From: Bacteroides oleiciplenus YIT 12058
Lineage (GTDB): Bacteria > Bacteroidota > Bacteroidia > Bacteroidales > Bacteroidaceae
NCBI RefSeq assembly: GCF_000315485.1
Contig: NZ_JH992940.1
Coordinates: forward strand, 1,357,194 to 1,421,193
Direction: 5' to 3'
DNA: 64,000 nt
Made by a program: the position numbers and the translations under genes. This document shows, in pieces, positions 35,234 to 44,187 of the stretch (position 1 is its first letter; each line of letters starts with the position of its first letter). The notes beneath the pieces are model-generated. The model saw only the letters and a list, made by a program, of their open reading frames with translations, was not told the DNA's origin and made no database searches.

Positions 35234-36499
35234 CTAATCCTGAAAGTCAAGCAGTAACTGCCTTTCATCCACTTTCTTCTTATTGGATTTTGTTATCAAC
35301 AGGCTGCGTACTGCCTGCGGGGTCATCTCATTCACCGTCTTCATGGGCAGTTCGTGGCAAGTAATGAAATATTGCGCTTTCTTCATCACCACACCTATCT
35401 TCTTCAACTCATAGAAGCCTAATTTAGAGAAGCGACGGGATGCCACAATCAGTCTTGCCGACTTCACTCCTACACCCGGAATACGTAGCAACATTTCATA
35501 ATCCGCCCGATTGACGTCTACAGGAAACTGTTCCGGATGGCGCAAAGCCCATGATAACTTAGGATCTATCTCCAAATCCAGGTCGGGATACGAGTCATCC
35601 ACTATCTCCTCTACCTTGAACTGATAGAAACGCATCAACCAGTCTGCCTGATAAAGGCGGTTTTCTCGCACCAGCGGCGGCTGCTTCAAGGCAGGCAAAC
35701 GAGTATCATAGGTATTCACAGAGATATAGCCGGAATAATAAACACGTCTCATTGTAGGACCTTTATAAAGGGCGGATGAGAGATACAGAATATCCTTATC
35801 CGACTCTGTCGTAGCCCCCACAATCATCTGCGTACTCTGCCCAGCAGGAGCAAAACGGGGAGCATGACGATGTTTCTTCCGCTCTTCCGAACTCTCCAAA
35901 ACCCCTTGCTGGATATAGCGCATCGGCGCATACACACTTTTATGGTCTTTTTCCGGTGCCAGCAGCTTCAGGTTCTCTTCCTTTGGAATTTCTACATTGA
36001 CACTGAGACGGTCGGCATACAGCCCCGCCTCATTCACCAGTTCACGACTGGCACCGGGAATACTTTTCAGATGAATATAGCCATTGAAACGATGTACCGT
36101 ACGCAAGTCTTTTGCCACGCGCACCAAGCGCTCCATAGTATAATCGGGATTTCGCACCACACCGCTACTGAGGAACAGTCCTTCTATATAATTACGGCGA
36201 TAGAACTCCATCGTCAAATCAACAAGCTCACTAACCGTAAGCGTGGCACGAGGCAAGTCATTGGAACGGCGGTTGATGCAATAGGCACAATCATAGATGC
36301 AATAGTTCGTCAGCATCACCTTCAATAATGAAATGCAACGTCCATCTTCGGCAAAACTGTGACAGATGCCCCAGCCTCCAACAGTATTGCCCAACATACC
36401 GGGTTTATTTGAACGCACAGTACCACTGGAAGCACACGAAACATCATATTTCGCCGACTCCGCCAGTATCTTCAGTTTATTAAGGACGTTTTCATTCAT
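35234..36499 (-). CDS. Putative DNA modification/repair radical SAM protein (TIGR03916)
   Basis: The 421-residue protein has the SAM cluster CIYDCAYC (CxxxCxxC, about residues 68-75) and a C-terminal helix-hairpin-helix (LLRIPGVGVKSARLIV), which points to DNA binding. It resembles spore photoproduct lyase-like radical SAM proteins. Its partner TIGR03915 gene lies immediately downstream. A minus-strand TAATTTTG box precedes it. Confidence 0.9.
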   Translation of the reverse strand: MNENVLNKLKILAESAKYDVSCASSGTVRSNKPGMLGNTVGGWGICHSFAEDGRCISLLKVMLTNYCIYDCAYCINRRSNDLPRATLTVSELVDLTMEFYRRNYIEGLFLSSGVVRNPDYTMERLVRVAKDLRTVHRFNGYIHLKSIPGASRELVNEAGLYADRLSVNVEIPKEENLKLLAPEKDHKSVYAPMRYIQQGVLESSEERKKHRHAPRFAPAGQSTQMIVGATTESDKDILYLSSALYKGPTMRRVYYSGYISVNTYDTRLPALKQPPLVRENRLYQADWLMRFYQFKVEEIVDDSYPDLDLEIDPKLSWALRHPEQFPVDVNRADYEMLLRIPGVGVKSARLIVASRRFSKLGFYELKKIGVVMKKAQYFITCHELPMKTVNEMTPQAVRSLLITKSNKKKVDERQLLLDFQD

Positions 36500-36525
36500 A
36501 CCCGCTACCCAAGTTATAATTGGGT

Positions 36526-36533
36526 CAAAATTA
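36526..36533 (-). promoter_or_regulatory. -7 box for the radical SAM/TIGR03915 pair
   Basis: TAATTTTG on the minus strand, 26 nt before the start at 36499. Confidence 0.55.
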
Positions 36534-36614
36534 GCAATTCAAAAAGAAGGAAACAAGTAATGGGAAGTTAAATAATGAATATACTTCATAGGACATTGTT
36601 CTCACCTATTGACA

Positions 36615-36647
36615 CAAAAAAGACCACCCCCGGCAGGAGTAGTCTTT
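36615..36647 (-). terminator. Terminator of the histone-like gene
   Basis: On the minus strand a stem AAAGACTACTCC pairs, with G-U pairs, to GGGTGGTCTTT around TGCCGG, followed by six T. It lies just after the histone-like stop codon. Confidence 0.8.
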
Positions 36648-36671
36648 CAATCTTTTTAGTAAGCGTGCCTA

Positions 36672-36845
36672 TTATTTAGCAGCTTCCAAAGATGCTTTAC
36701 GGAAAGCCTTCATTGACTTTTCGATTTCCAAAGAAGCCTTACGTGCACGAGTACCGGCAGCTTTGTTACCATTTTCAATCTGAGCTTTCGCATCTTTCTC
36801 AAATGCTGCATACATTTCAGCAACTTTTTCAACTAATTCTTTCAT
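36672..36845 (-). CDS. Histone H1-like Hc1-family protein (57 aa)
   Basis: The 57-residue protein (MKELVEKVAEMYAAFEKDAK start, RKASLEAAK end) matches the short Bacteroidetes Hc1/histone H1-like family: Lys/Ala-rich, helical, with NGNKAAGTRARKASLEIEKS. It probably binds DNA non-specifically. It has its own promoter box and a strong terminator, so it is a single-gene unit. Confidence 0.92.
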   Translation of the reverse strand: MKELVEKVAEMYAAFEKDAKAQIENGNKAAGTRARKASLEIEKSMKAFRKASLEAAK

Positions 36846-36886
36846 AATCCTTTTCTAGTTAATATTACTTCGTTAATAATGTCTGG

Positions 36887-36894
36887 CAAAAATA
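36887..36894 (-). promoter_or_regulatory. -7 box for the histone-like gene
   Basis: TATTTTTG on the minus strand, 41 nt before the start. Confidence 0.55.
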
Positions 36895-36987
36895 CATTCT
36901 TTCTTGAAATAAATGCAGAAAAACGATATTTTTTTTGAAATAATCCGCAAAAATTGCACAAAAAAACATCCTCTGGCGTTTTTTACC

Positions 36988-36995
36988 TACTTTTG
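36988..36995 (+). promoter_or_regulatory. -7 box for a probably leaderless AlbA_2 transcript
   Basis: TACTTTTG whose G at 36995 lies 6 nt before the ATG at 37001. Confidence 0.6.
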
Positions 36996-37000
36996 CAGAC

Positions 37001-37642
37001 ATGAAACCCCTTACAGATACGGAATACATACACTCGCTCATATCCGAAGGCGAGCACCAAAGGCAGGACTTTAAGTTTGAAATTTCCGATGCCCGTAAGA
37101 TAGCCAAAACGCTCTCCGCCTTTGCCAATACAGACGGCGGACGATTGCTTATCGGAGTGAAAGATAACGGAAAAATTGCCGGAGTGCGCTCCGACGAAGA
37201 ACAATATATGATAGAGGCAGCCGCACAGATGTACTGCCAACCGGAAGTGAACTATACCATGCAAACCTTCTATGCAGAAGGACGCAGCGTGCTAGTAGTA
37301 CAGATTGAACAAAGTCCGCAGAAACCGGTTTATGCCAAAGATGAAACAGGGAAGCTGCTGGCTTATCTACGCATCAAGGACGAGAATATACTTGCTACGC
37401 CAGTGCATCTGCGGGTATGGCAACAAAGCAGTAGTCCACGCGGTGAACTGATAACATACACCGAACGTGAACAACTATTACTTGATTTATTGGAAGAAAA
37501 TGATAGTTTGTCACTGAACCGGTACTGTCGATTAGCGCATCTCTCCCGCCGTGCAGCAGAACATTTACTGGCTAAATTCATTCGGTTCGAAATTGTGGAG
37601 CCGGTATTCGAGGGACATAAATTTCATTTCAGACTAAAATGA
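37001..37642 (+). CDS. AlbA_2 (Schlafen-like) ATP-binding protein
   Basis: The 213-residue protein has the AlbA_2/Schlafen domain: EHQRQDFKFEISDARKIAKT, FANTDGGRLLIGVKDNG, and a central VLVVQIEQSPQKPVY. The last 60 residues form a winged-helix region (LSLNRYCRLAHLSRRAAEHL). These proteins are often regulators or defence components. No other Met lies near the start, so it is read from an almost leaderless transcript. The IS30 element lies just downstream. Confidence 0.88.
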   Translation: MKPLTDTEYIHSLISEGEHQRQDFKFEISDARKIAKTLSAFANTDGGRLLIGVKDNGKIAGVRSDEEQYMIEAAAQMYCQPEVNYTMQTFYAEGRSVLVVQIEQSPQKPVYAKDETGKLLAYLRIKDENILATPVHLRVWQQSSSPRGELITYTEREQLLLDLLEENDSLSLNRYCRLAHLSRRAAEHLLAKFIRFEIVEPVFEGHKFHFRLK

Positions 37643-37701
37643 GAAATCAGGAGTGAGACGCCCTCTAATTATTATTTAACAAATAAATATAAAAGGTGGA
37701 T

Positions 37702-38682
37702 TCAAGTTATAAATGCAACACCTATGTTTTCGTTTAATTTTTGAGCGAAAACTTCATTGGGCGTTTTAAATCCAAATCTTTTTCGTGGTCTGTTATTTAA
37801 AATACTTATTACTCTGTCAATTTGCTTCTGAGTGATGTTTGTAAAATTAGACTTTTTTGGGAAATATTGTCTTATCAATCCATTCAAATTTTCATTTGCT
37901 CCTCTTTCCCAGCTGTGGTAGGGCTTAGCGAAAAAGTAGTCTATATCGAGCTTTTCTGCTATCTGCTGATGATTAGCAAACTCTTTTCCATTATCTGAGG
38001 TAATGGTGTGTAACAACGGTTTCCAATCTTGTAAGAGTTCAATTGTTTTAGCTTCTATTTCGATTGATTCTTTGGTCTCTACCTTACCCATAAAGAGTAA
38101 CCCAGTGGCGCGATCATTAATAGTTAGCAATGCCCCTTTATGATCTTTGCCAATTACTAGATCTATCTCTAAATCCCCAACCCGTTTCTTATCCTCGACA
38201 ATCCTGGGGCGCTTATCTATATCTACCCGATTGGTTATCAATCCTCTGTCATCTTTGCCTAAACCTCTTTTTCGATATTTCTTCCCCTTAGTTCTTAGGT
38301 GTTTGTAGAGCTTGCCACCACCTCGTTTATCCTTCCAGATGTATTGATATATCCGCTCATGAGAAACCATTTCTTTACCTTCCAAGGCAGCTCTTCCGAC
38401 TATCTGTTCAGGACTGAAATCCTGTTTCAAATAGTGTACTACATTGGCTTCAATATGTTCGTTAAATTTACATGGTTTACGTTTGTTCTGATGCCTTTTC
38501 ATTGTTTTTCGCTGCGCTAAATCGGCTTTATATAAACCACTTCTAGCATCGGCGTTCCTCTTGATTTCTCTTGAAATCACAGATTTGTCCCGACCAACAT
38601 AATTGGCTATTTCTGTAATTCCTTTTCCTAGACTTTTATAAGCCTCAATTTTGTATCTTTGTTCTAACGTTAAATGTCCCAT
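37702..38682 (-). CDS. IS30-family transposase
   Basis: The 326-residue protein has an N-terminal helix-turn-helix (GKGITEIANYVGRDKSVISR) and the IS30 DDE catalytic domain: LEIDLVIG, ITSDNGKEF, and WERGANENLNGLIRQ. It is intact, with no frameshift, so the element may be active. A TAATTTTG box precedes it, and the stop codon lies within the left inverted repeat. Confidence 0.95.
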   Translation of the reverse strand: MGHLTLEQRYKIEAYKSLGKGITEIANYVGRDKSVISREIKRNADARSGLYKADLAQRKTMKRHQNKRKPCKFNEHIEANVVHYLKQDFSPEQIVGRAALEGKEMVSHERIYQYIWKDKRGGGKLYKHLRTKGKKYRKRGLGKDDRGLITNRVDIDKRPRIVEDKKRVGDLEIDLVIGKDHKGALLTINDRATGLLFMGKVETKESIEIEAKTIELLQDWKPLLHTITSDNGKEFANHQQIAEKLDIDYFFAKPYHSWERGANENLNGLIRQYFPKKSNFTNITQKQIDRVISILNNRPRKRFGFKTPNEVFAQKLNENIGVAFIT

Positions 38683-38704
38683 AAATTTTGTAGTGTAGGA
38701 ACCA

Positions 38705-38712
38705 CAAAATTA
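38705..38712 (-). promoter_or_regulatory. -7 box for the IS30 transposase
   Basis: TAATTTTG on the minus strand, 22 nt before the transposase start. Confidence 0.5.
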
Positions 38713-38729
38713 AGGTGATTTTTTACGCC

Positions 38730-38754
38730 AACCAAGGGATGTCATCCCTTGGTT
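38730..38754. other. Perfect inverted repeat near the right end of the IS
   Basis: AACCAAGGGATG and its exact complement flank a single T, followed by ATTTT on the plus strand. It could stop transcription entering the IS from its right side, a common protection in IS elements. That role is inference. Confidence 0.7.
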
Positions 38755-38803
38755 ATTTTAAATGCTGTTGCATTTATTAGTTGAATCTAAGAAACAATAT
38801 AAG

Positions 38804-40195
38804 ATGGGTATAATCAACTCTATAAATGATATTCTTTGGACTTACATCCTCATTGCTTTATTGTTAGGGTGCGCTCTTTGGTTCACTCTGAAAACCCGCT
38901 TCGTGCAGTTTCGTATGATAGGAGAAATGGTGCGTCTGCTGGGTGATTCGGCAGGCACGAACGGGAAGCCCGGTGAGAAGCATATCTCTTCTTTCCAAGC
39001 ATTTGCCATTTCCATTGCCAGCCGTGTGGGCACGGGAAATCTGGCGGGTGTGGCCACTGCCATTGCAGTAGGCGGACCAGGAGCAGTGTTCTGGATGTGG
39101 ATCATCGCTTTATTTGGGGCTGCCAGTGCATTCGTGGAGTCCACATTAGCGCAATTATATAAGGTGAAAGGCAAAGACTCTTTCATTGGCGGACCCGCTT
39201 ACTATATGCGAAAAGGTCTGAAACAACCATGGATGGGTACAGTCTTCGCTATACTAATTACAATCACCTTCGGCTTTGCCTTCAACTCTGTGCAAAGCAA
39301 CACACTGTGTGCAGCATTTGAGCACGCTTTCGGTTTTGACCATGCCATTGTGGGAAGTGTCATTACGATAGCTACACTGATTATCATCTTCGGTGGTGTG
39401 CAACGCATTGCCAAAGTAAGCAGTATCATTGTTCCTGTCATGGCACTGGGATATATTGCCTTAGCTCTGATTATCGTGGCAATGAATATCACCTCACTGC
39501 CTGCTGTTATAAAACTCATCGTCAGCCATGCCTTCGGATGGCAACAAGCACTTGGAGGTGGTGTAGGCATCGCACTGATGCAAGGCATCAAACGAGGATT
39601 GTTCAGCAATGAAGCCGGTATGGGTTCTGCACCGAACGTAGCAGCAACGGCACACGTCACACATCCCGTAAAACAAGGATTGATACAGACATTAGGCGTC
39701 TTCACCGATACATTAATTATATGTACTTGTACCGCATTTATCATCTTGTTCAGCGGCGCTCCTCTGGATGGTTCTACCAACGGAGTACAGCTTACACAAC
39801 AGGCTCTGACAAATGAAATCGGCTCAGCCGGAAGTATCTTTGTCGCTGTAGCCTTGTTCTTCTTCGCTTTCAGCAGCATCCTGGGCAATTATTATTATGG
39901 AGAAGCCAACGTACGCTATCTAACCCACCATAAGTGGATACTGAATATATATCGTGTCTTGGTAGGTGGCATGGTACTATTCGGTGCCCTCGCCACATTA
40001 GATGTAGCCTGGAGTCTGGCAGACGTCACCATGGGATTGATGGCTCTCTGCAATTTAATCGCTATCAGCCTGCTTGGCAAATACGCTTTCAAGCTGCTGG
40101 AAGACTACCGCACTCAGAAACGTGCCGGCATCAAAGACCCTGTTTTCACCAAAGATCGACTGAAAGAGGTAGAAAATGACATAGAATGCTGGTGA
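38804..40195 (+). CDS. Sodium:alanine symporter (AGCS family)
   Basis: The start at 38804 begins MGIINSINDILWTY; a longer frame upstream runs into the IS end. The 463-residue protein has about 11 hydrophobic helices and AGCS signatures (SRVGTGNLAGVATAIAVGGP, FSNEAGMGSAPNVAA). It takes up alanine or glycine with sodium. The IS30 insertion lies between it and the native upstream sequence, which may alter its expression. Confidence 0.94.
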   Translation: MGIINSINDILWTYILIALLLGCALWFTLKTRFVQFRMIGEMVRLLGDSAGTNGKPGEKHISSFQAFAISIASRVGTGNLAGVATAIAVGGPGAVFWMWIIALFGAASAFVESTLAQLYKVKGKDSFIGGPAYYMRKGLKQPWMGTVFAILITITFGFAFNSVQSNTLCAAFEHAFGFDHAIVGSVITIATLIIIFGGVQRIAKVSSIIVPVMALGYIALALIIVAMNITSLPAVIKLIVSHAFGWQQALGGGVGIALMQGIKRGLFSNEAGMGSAPNVAATAHVTHPVKQGLIQTLGVFTDTLIICTCTAFIILFSGAPLDGSTNGVQLTQQALTNEIGSAGSIFVAVALFFFAFSSILGNYYYGEANVRYLTHHKWILNIYRVLVGGMVLFGALATLDVAWSLADVTMGLMALCNLIAISLLGKYAFKLLEDYRTQKRAGIKDPVFTKDRLKEVENDIECW

Positions 40196-40256
40196 GAAGA
40201 TTTGTGATTTATAAATTATGAATTATACAATTGTTGGTGTAAATCAACTTATTTCG

Positions 40257-40264
40257 TACTTTTG
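40257..40264 (+). promoter_or_regulatory. -7 box for the gene at 40317
   Basis: TACTTTTG, with TTGTTGG about 23 nt upstream as a possible -33, 52 nt before the ATG. Confidence 0.6.
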
Positions 40265-40316
40265 CAACCACAATTGCCTCGGCAATCATAATCATAAATC
40301 ATAAATTATAAATCAT

Positions 40317-40943
40317 ATGGGTATATTTGCCAAACTATTTAAAAAGAATACAGAAGGAGCTTCTTCTAAAAACGTGGAAGATTTCGTGTCATTAACGCGC
40401 GTTTACTTCCAGTCCGTAATTGCCGCTAATCTGGGCATTACGAATATTCGTTTCGTACCAGATGTAGCCAACTTCAAGCGCCTGTTCAAGATACCGACAC
40501 AGGGCGGACGACTGGGACAAGCCGAGAAAACCGCTTCACGCAAAATGTTGATGCAAGATTACGGATTGAGTGAAGGCTTCTTTAAGGAAATTGATGCGTC
40601 TGTAAAAAAGCATTGCCGTACACAGAATGACGTACAGGCTTACCTGTTTATGTATCAAGGCTTCTCACAAGACCTTATGATGCTGATGGGTAACCTGATG
40701 CAATGGAAGTTCCGCGTACCCTCTTTCTTTAAGGGTGCACTGCGCAGTATGACAGAAAAGACCGTACATGACATTTGCACCAAGACCGTATGGAAAAAGG
40801 ATGATGTGCACAAGACTGCAATGGCAGTACGCCAGTACAAAGAGCGTTTAGGATACTCCGAGCAATGGATGACGGAATACGTATACAATGTCGTATTACT
40901 GGCAAAAAAAGAACCAAAAAGTAAAGCTACAGAAGAAAAATAA
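40317..40943 (+). CDS. Unrecognised protein (208 aa)
   Basis: I recognise no domain. The protein begins MGIFAKLFKKNTEGASS, then FANLGITNIRF-like hydrophobic patches and a Lys-rich C-terminus (KKEPKSKATEEK). The middle is mostly helical with Met-rich stretches (DLMMLMGNLMQWKF). It has its own promoter box and a strong terminator, so it forms a single-gene unit. Confidence 0.7.
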   Translation: MGIFAKLFKKNTEGASSKNVEDFVSLTRVYFQSVIAANLGITNIRFVPDVANFKRLFKIPTQGGRLGQAEKTASRKMLMQDYGLSEGFFKEIDASVKKHCRTQNDVQAYLFMYQGFSQDLMMLMGNLMQWKFRVPSFFKGALRSMTEKTVHDICTKTVWKKDDVHKTAMAVRQYKERLGYSEQWMTEYVYNVVLLAKKEPKSKATEEK

Positions 40944-41011
40944 ACCTAAAACACAGATAGGGAAAAACTGTTAGCAAAAGAAAAAGTTTTCTAAAGAAAC
41001 TACCAAGAGAT

Positions 41012-41043
41012 AAGGCGAGGAACATTTTCCTCGCCTTTTTTTG
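41012..41043 (+). terminator. Rho-independent terminator after the 208-aa gene
   Basis: AAGGCGAGGA and its complement close over ACATTT, followed by a run of T. Confidence 0.85.
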
Positions 41044-41243
41044 TTATTTTTATGCAACTTTTTTGTTCGGAGGAACAACAACACTCCATGTAAAGAGATT
41101 GTTGTAGAATAATATTTAGCACTTTTCGCTAAATCAAGAACAAGTTACAAGCTACAAACTATGAGTCGCTTGTGGCTTTTCATTTATAAAATGCTCCGGA
41201 GCAATAGAGCAAATTCAGTATTAATCTCTAAAAACAACCGCTT

Positions 41244-43340
41244 ATGAAACAAAAGAAAATGCTTGCACTCACTTTGTCTCAGTTAAAACAACTTTATCGA
41301 AATGAACTTCCGGAAATTGTACGCATCGCCGAACAGAGCGACGGTACGGAAAGCTTCAAGCAAGATCTTTCGGAATTCATCACCGGTCAAACTGATGCAG
41401 AGAATGAAGCTGCCAGGCAAATTCGACTTCTGATTGAATATGACGGCCAGGAAGTCCACGAACTTTCTACCGATGAACAAATGACTGTTTCCACTCTGTC
41501 ACTGCTATACGGATTTCTCACCGGAGATTTGGAAGAAGATATAGAAACAGACCTGTTCCTGGATATTTTCCAGCAATTCAAACGCCTGCAGTCCCTCGCT
41601 GCCCCACTCCCACCGCCCCAACGGGTCAAAGCATGGACTGAGCGCTGGCCCAGCGGACTCAACAAAGACGTGCAACTTATCCGTGCCAAAAATAAAGAAC
41701 GCATTTTGCACGCATTAATACAAAAAATAGAACATCGGAAAAATACCGTTTCCCGTTATCGCTTCGAAGAAGGTATCAGCTACGAAGAGAAATATCATCT
41801 TGTTGAAGAATGGTGGAATGATTTCCGTTTTCACCTGGCCATGGCAGCCAAAAGCCCTACGGAACTGAATCGCTTTCTGGGCAATTCACTTTCTGCCGAA
41901 ACTATGTACCTACTTTCGCGTGCCCGCAAGAAAGGAATGCCTTTCTTCGTTACACCTTACTATCTATCTCTGCTAAATCCCCGCAACGAAGGATACAACG
42001 ACGATTCCCTGCGCAGTTATATTCTCTATTCCCCTCAACTGGTGGAGACTTACGGACAAATTCGCGCTTGGGAACGTGAAGATATAGTAGAAGTAGGAAA
42101 ACCGAATGCCGCCGGCTGGCTCCTACCTGACGGACATAACATTCACCGCCGTTATCCAGAAGTGGCAATCCTCATCCCCGACACCATGGGACGCGCTTGC
42201 GGAGGACTTTGTGCTTCCTGCCAACGTATGTATGACTTCCAAAGCAAACGGCTCAATTTCGAATTTGACTCTTTACGCCCTAAAGAAACGTGGGAGAAAA
42301 AGTTGCGCCGCCTGATGACCTACTTTGAGGAAGACACTCAACTACGCGATATTCTGATTACAGGTGGAGATGCTCTCATGAGTCAGAACAAGACATTGGC
42401 TACCATCCTGGAAGCCGTTTACCGCATGGCTGTCCGCAAACGGAAAGCTAATCAAGAGCGCCCGGAAGGAGAAAAGTATGCCGAACTGCAACGTATCCGA
42501 CTCGGTTCACGCCTACCGGCATATCTGCCTATGCGTATTAATGAGGAATTAGTAGAAATCCTGCGGACTTTCAAAGAAAAAGCATCTGTCATTGGTATCC
42601 GCCAGTTTATTATTCAGACACATTTCCAGACCCCACTGGAAGTTACGCCCGAAGCAAAAGAAGGTATCCGCAAATTACTGTCGGCTGGCTGGCTGATAAC
42701 TAATCAGTTAGTATATAATGTAGCTGCTTCACGCCGAGGACACACCACTCGCCTGCGCCAAGTACTCAACGAGCTGGGAGTGGTTTGCTACTACACATTC
42801 TCCGTAAAAGGCTTTGAAGAGAACAATGCGGTCTTCACCCCTAATAGCCGTTCCATGCAAGAACAACGGGAAGAAAAGCGTTTCGGGAAATTGAATAAGG
42901 AAGATGCATTCAATCTATCGACATCGCTTGAAACGGCACTTGACCCTGCTGTTTGCATCCGTCAGTTCCTGAAGATTCATCATCTTCCGTTCCTTGCCAC
43001 GGATCGTAGTGTTCTGAATCTGCCAGCCATAGGCAAGAGCATGACATTCAATCTGGTGGGAATGACCGAAGACGGAAAACGTATCCTGCGTTTCGAGCAT
43101 GATGGTACACGCCGTCATAGTCCGATAATCAATCAACTGGGACAAATCTATATTGTGGAAAATAAATCCATAGCTGCCTACCTGCGGCAACTACGTGCCA
43201 TGGGAGAAGATGTGGAAGACTACACAAGCATCTGGAACTACACAGAAGGTAAAACCGAGTCACGATTCAGCCTGTATGAGTATCCGGACTTCCCTTTCCG
43301 CATAACAGAAAAAATGAGTAATCTGGAAATAGCAGAATAA
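41244..43340 (+). CDS. KamA-like radical SAM protein with long N-terminal domain
   Basis: The 698-residue protein has a radical SAM cluster CGGLCASC at about 314-321 and resembles lysine 2,3-aminomutase-type proteins (ITGGDALMS, GSRLPAYLPMRI, QTHFQTPLEVTPEA). About 290 residues precede the cluster, longer than the typical aminomutase. A PLP-binding Lys region may lie in the C-terminal part. Substrate is unknown; no lysine-degradation gene is nearby. Confidence 0.88.
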   Translation: MKQKKMLALTLSQLKQLYRNELPEIVRIAEQSDGTESFKQDLSEFITGQTDAENEAARQIRLLIEYDGQEVHELSTDEQMTVSTLSLLYGFLTGDLEEDIETDLFLDIFQQFKRLQSLAAPLPPPQRVKAWTERWPSGLNKDVQLIRAKNKERILHALIQKIEHRKNTVSRYRFEEGISYEEKYHLVEEWWNDFRFHLAMAAKSPTELNRFLGNSLSAETMYLLSRARKKGMPFFVTPYYLSLLNPRNEGYNDDSLRSYILYSPQLVETYGQIRAWEREDIVEVGKPNAAGWLLPDGHNIHRRYPEVAILIPDTMGRACGGLCASCQRMYDFQSKRLNFEFDSLRPKETWEKKLRRLMTYFEEDTQLRDILITGGDALMSQNKTLATILEAVYRMAVRKRKANQERPEGEKYAELQRIRLGSRLPAYLPMRINEELVEILRTFKEKASVIGIRQFIIQTHFQTPLEVTPEAKEGIRKLLSAGWLITNQLVYNVAASRRGHTTRLRQVLNELGVVCYYTFSVKGFEENNAVFTPNSRSMQEQREEKRFGKLNKEDAFNLSTSLETALDPAVCIRQFLKIHHLPFLATDRSVLNLPAIGKSMTFNLVGMTEDGKRILRFEHDGTRRHSPIINQLGQIYIVENKSIAAYLRQLRAMGEDVEDYTSIWNYTEGKTESRFSLYEYPDFPFRITEKMSNLEIAE

Positions 43341-43357
43341 TTTCCGGAAATAATCTG

Positions 43358-43365
43358 TAATTTTG
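43358..43365 (+). promoter_or_regulatory. -7 box upstream of the UDG-like gene
   Basis: TAATTTTG, 82 nt before the start at 43448. Confidence 0.4.
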
Positions 43366-43447
43366 CAAAAGACTGCACTATACATACGGGCGAAAATTCT
43401 TTCGCCCCTACAAGTGTGCAACAACGCTAAATAAATCATCATTTAAA

Positions 43448-44032
43448 ATGTTAAGTATGGAAATAGAACAACACCCTTTAGAACCTTTTCTTCCCGCCAA
43501 CGCCCGTTTGTTGATGTTGGGAAGTTTTCCACCCCAGAAAAAACGGTGGTCGATGGAGTTTTATTATCCGAACTGGAATAACGATATGTGGCGAATTGTA
43601 GGACTTCTGTTCTTTAATGACAAAACCTATTTTCTGAACGAATCGGCAAAAGCTTTCAACAAAGAATGTATTGTCCATTTTCTCCAGGAAAAAGGAATCG
43701 CCTTGTTTGATACAGCCACTGCCATACGTCGGTTGCAGGACAATGCATCCGATAAATTTCTGGAAGTTGTAGAGCCTACGGATATTGAAGCTATGCTTCG
43801 CCGATTACCGGAATGCAAAGCAATTGTCACTACAGGTGAAAAAGCTACGGAGACTCTATGTGAGCAATTCTCCCTTGTAAAGCCTAAAGTGGGAGATTTT
43901 GCAGAGTTTGTATTTGACGGTAACCCTATGCGACTCTACCGAATGCCGTCTTCATCACGCGCTTACCCACTTGCTTTAGAAAAAAAAGCAGCAGCCTACC
44001 GCATTATGTATCAGGACTTACAGATGCTGTAA
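43448..44032 (+). CDS. Uracil/hypoxanthine-DNA glycosylase superfamily protein
   Basis: The 194-residue protein has the UDG-superfamily motif 1 region MLGSFPPQKKRWSMEFYY with a later NWNNDMWRIVG and the C-terminal PSSSRAYP motif. It resembles mug/TDG and deoxyinosine-type glycosylases, which remove damaged bases. A second ATG (residue 4, position 43457) is possible. It is the kind of gene found near repair functions, but its neighbours are not repair genes. Confidence 0.85.
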   Translation: MLSMEIEQHPLEPFLPANARLLMLGSFPPQKKRWSMEFYYPNWNNDMWRIVGLLFFNDKTYFLNESAKAFNKECIVHFLQEKGIALFDTATAIRRLQDNASDKFLEVVEPTDIEAMLRRLPECKAIVTTGEKATETLCEQFSLVKPKVGDFAEFVFDGNPMRLYRMPSSSRAYPLALEKKAAAYRIMYQDLQML

Positions 44033-44088
44033 CAGGGAAGACCGTTAAAATAATTGCGCATAGTTCTTGCAAATATGAAACTTTACAT

Positions 44089-44096
44089 TACCTTTG
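44089..44096 (+). promoter_or_regulatory. -7 box for the tRNA-Trp gene
   Basis: TACCTTTG, 11 nt before the tRNA. Confidence 0.6.
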
Positions 44097-44107
44097 CAGC
44101 CGCAAAC

Positions 44108-44180
44108 ACGGGAGTAGCTCAGTTGGTAGAGCACTGGTCTCCAAAACCAGGTGTCGGGAGTTCGAGCCTCTCCTCCCGTG
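44108..44180 (+). tRNA. tRNA-Trp (CCA anticodon)
   Basis: The cloverleaf folds well: acceptor ACGGGAG with CTCCCGT, the anticodon stem CTGGT/ACCAG around CCA, and T arm GGGAG/CTCTC with TTCGAGC. The 3' CCA is not encoded. Bacteroides usually has tRNA-Trp before secE/nusG; here it stands alone with its own promoter and terminator, so it may be an extra copy. Confidence 0.97.
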
Positions 44181-44187
44181 CAGTAAG

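Larger units (their letters stand above)
37699..38787 (-). mobile_element. IS30-family insertion sequence
   Basis: A 1089-bp element with imperfect 24-bp terminal inverted repeats, GATTCAAGTTATAAATGCAA at 37699 and its near-complement ending at 38787; 3 of 24 positions differ. It encodes an intact transposase on the minus strand. No clear target duplication is seen. The element ends 16 bp before the symporter ATG at 38804. Confidence 0.9.

Noticed and set aside
44108-44180. tRNA-Trp as an integration site
   Set aside because: No integrase gene and no repeated 3' tRNA end is seen nearby.
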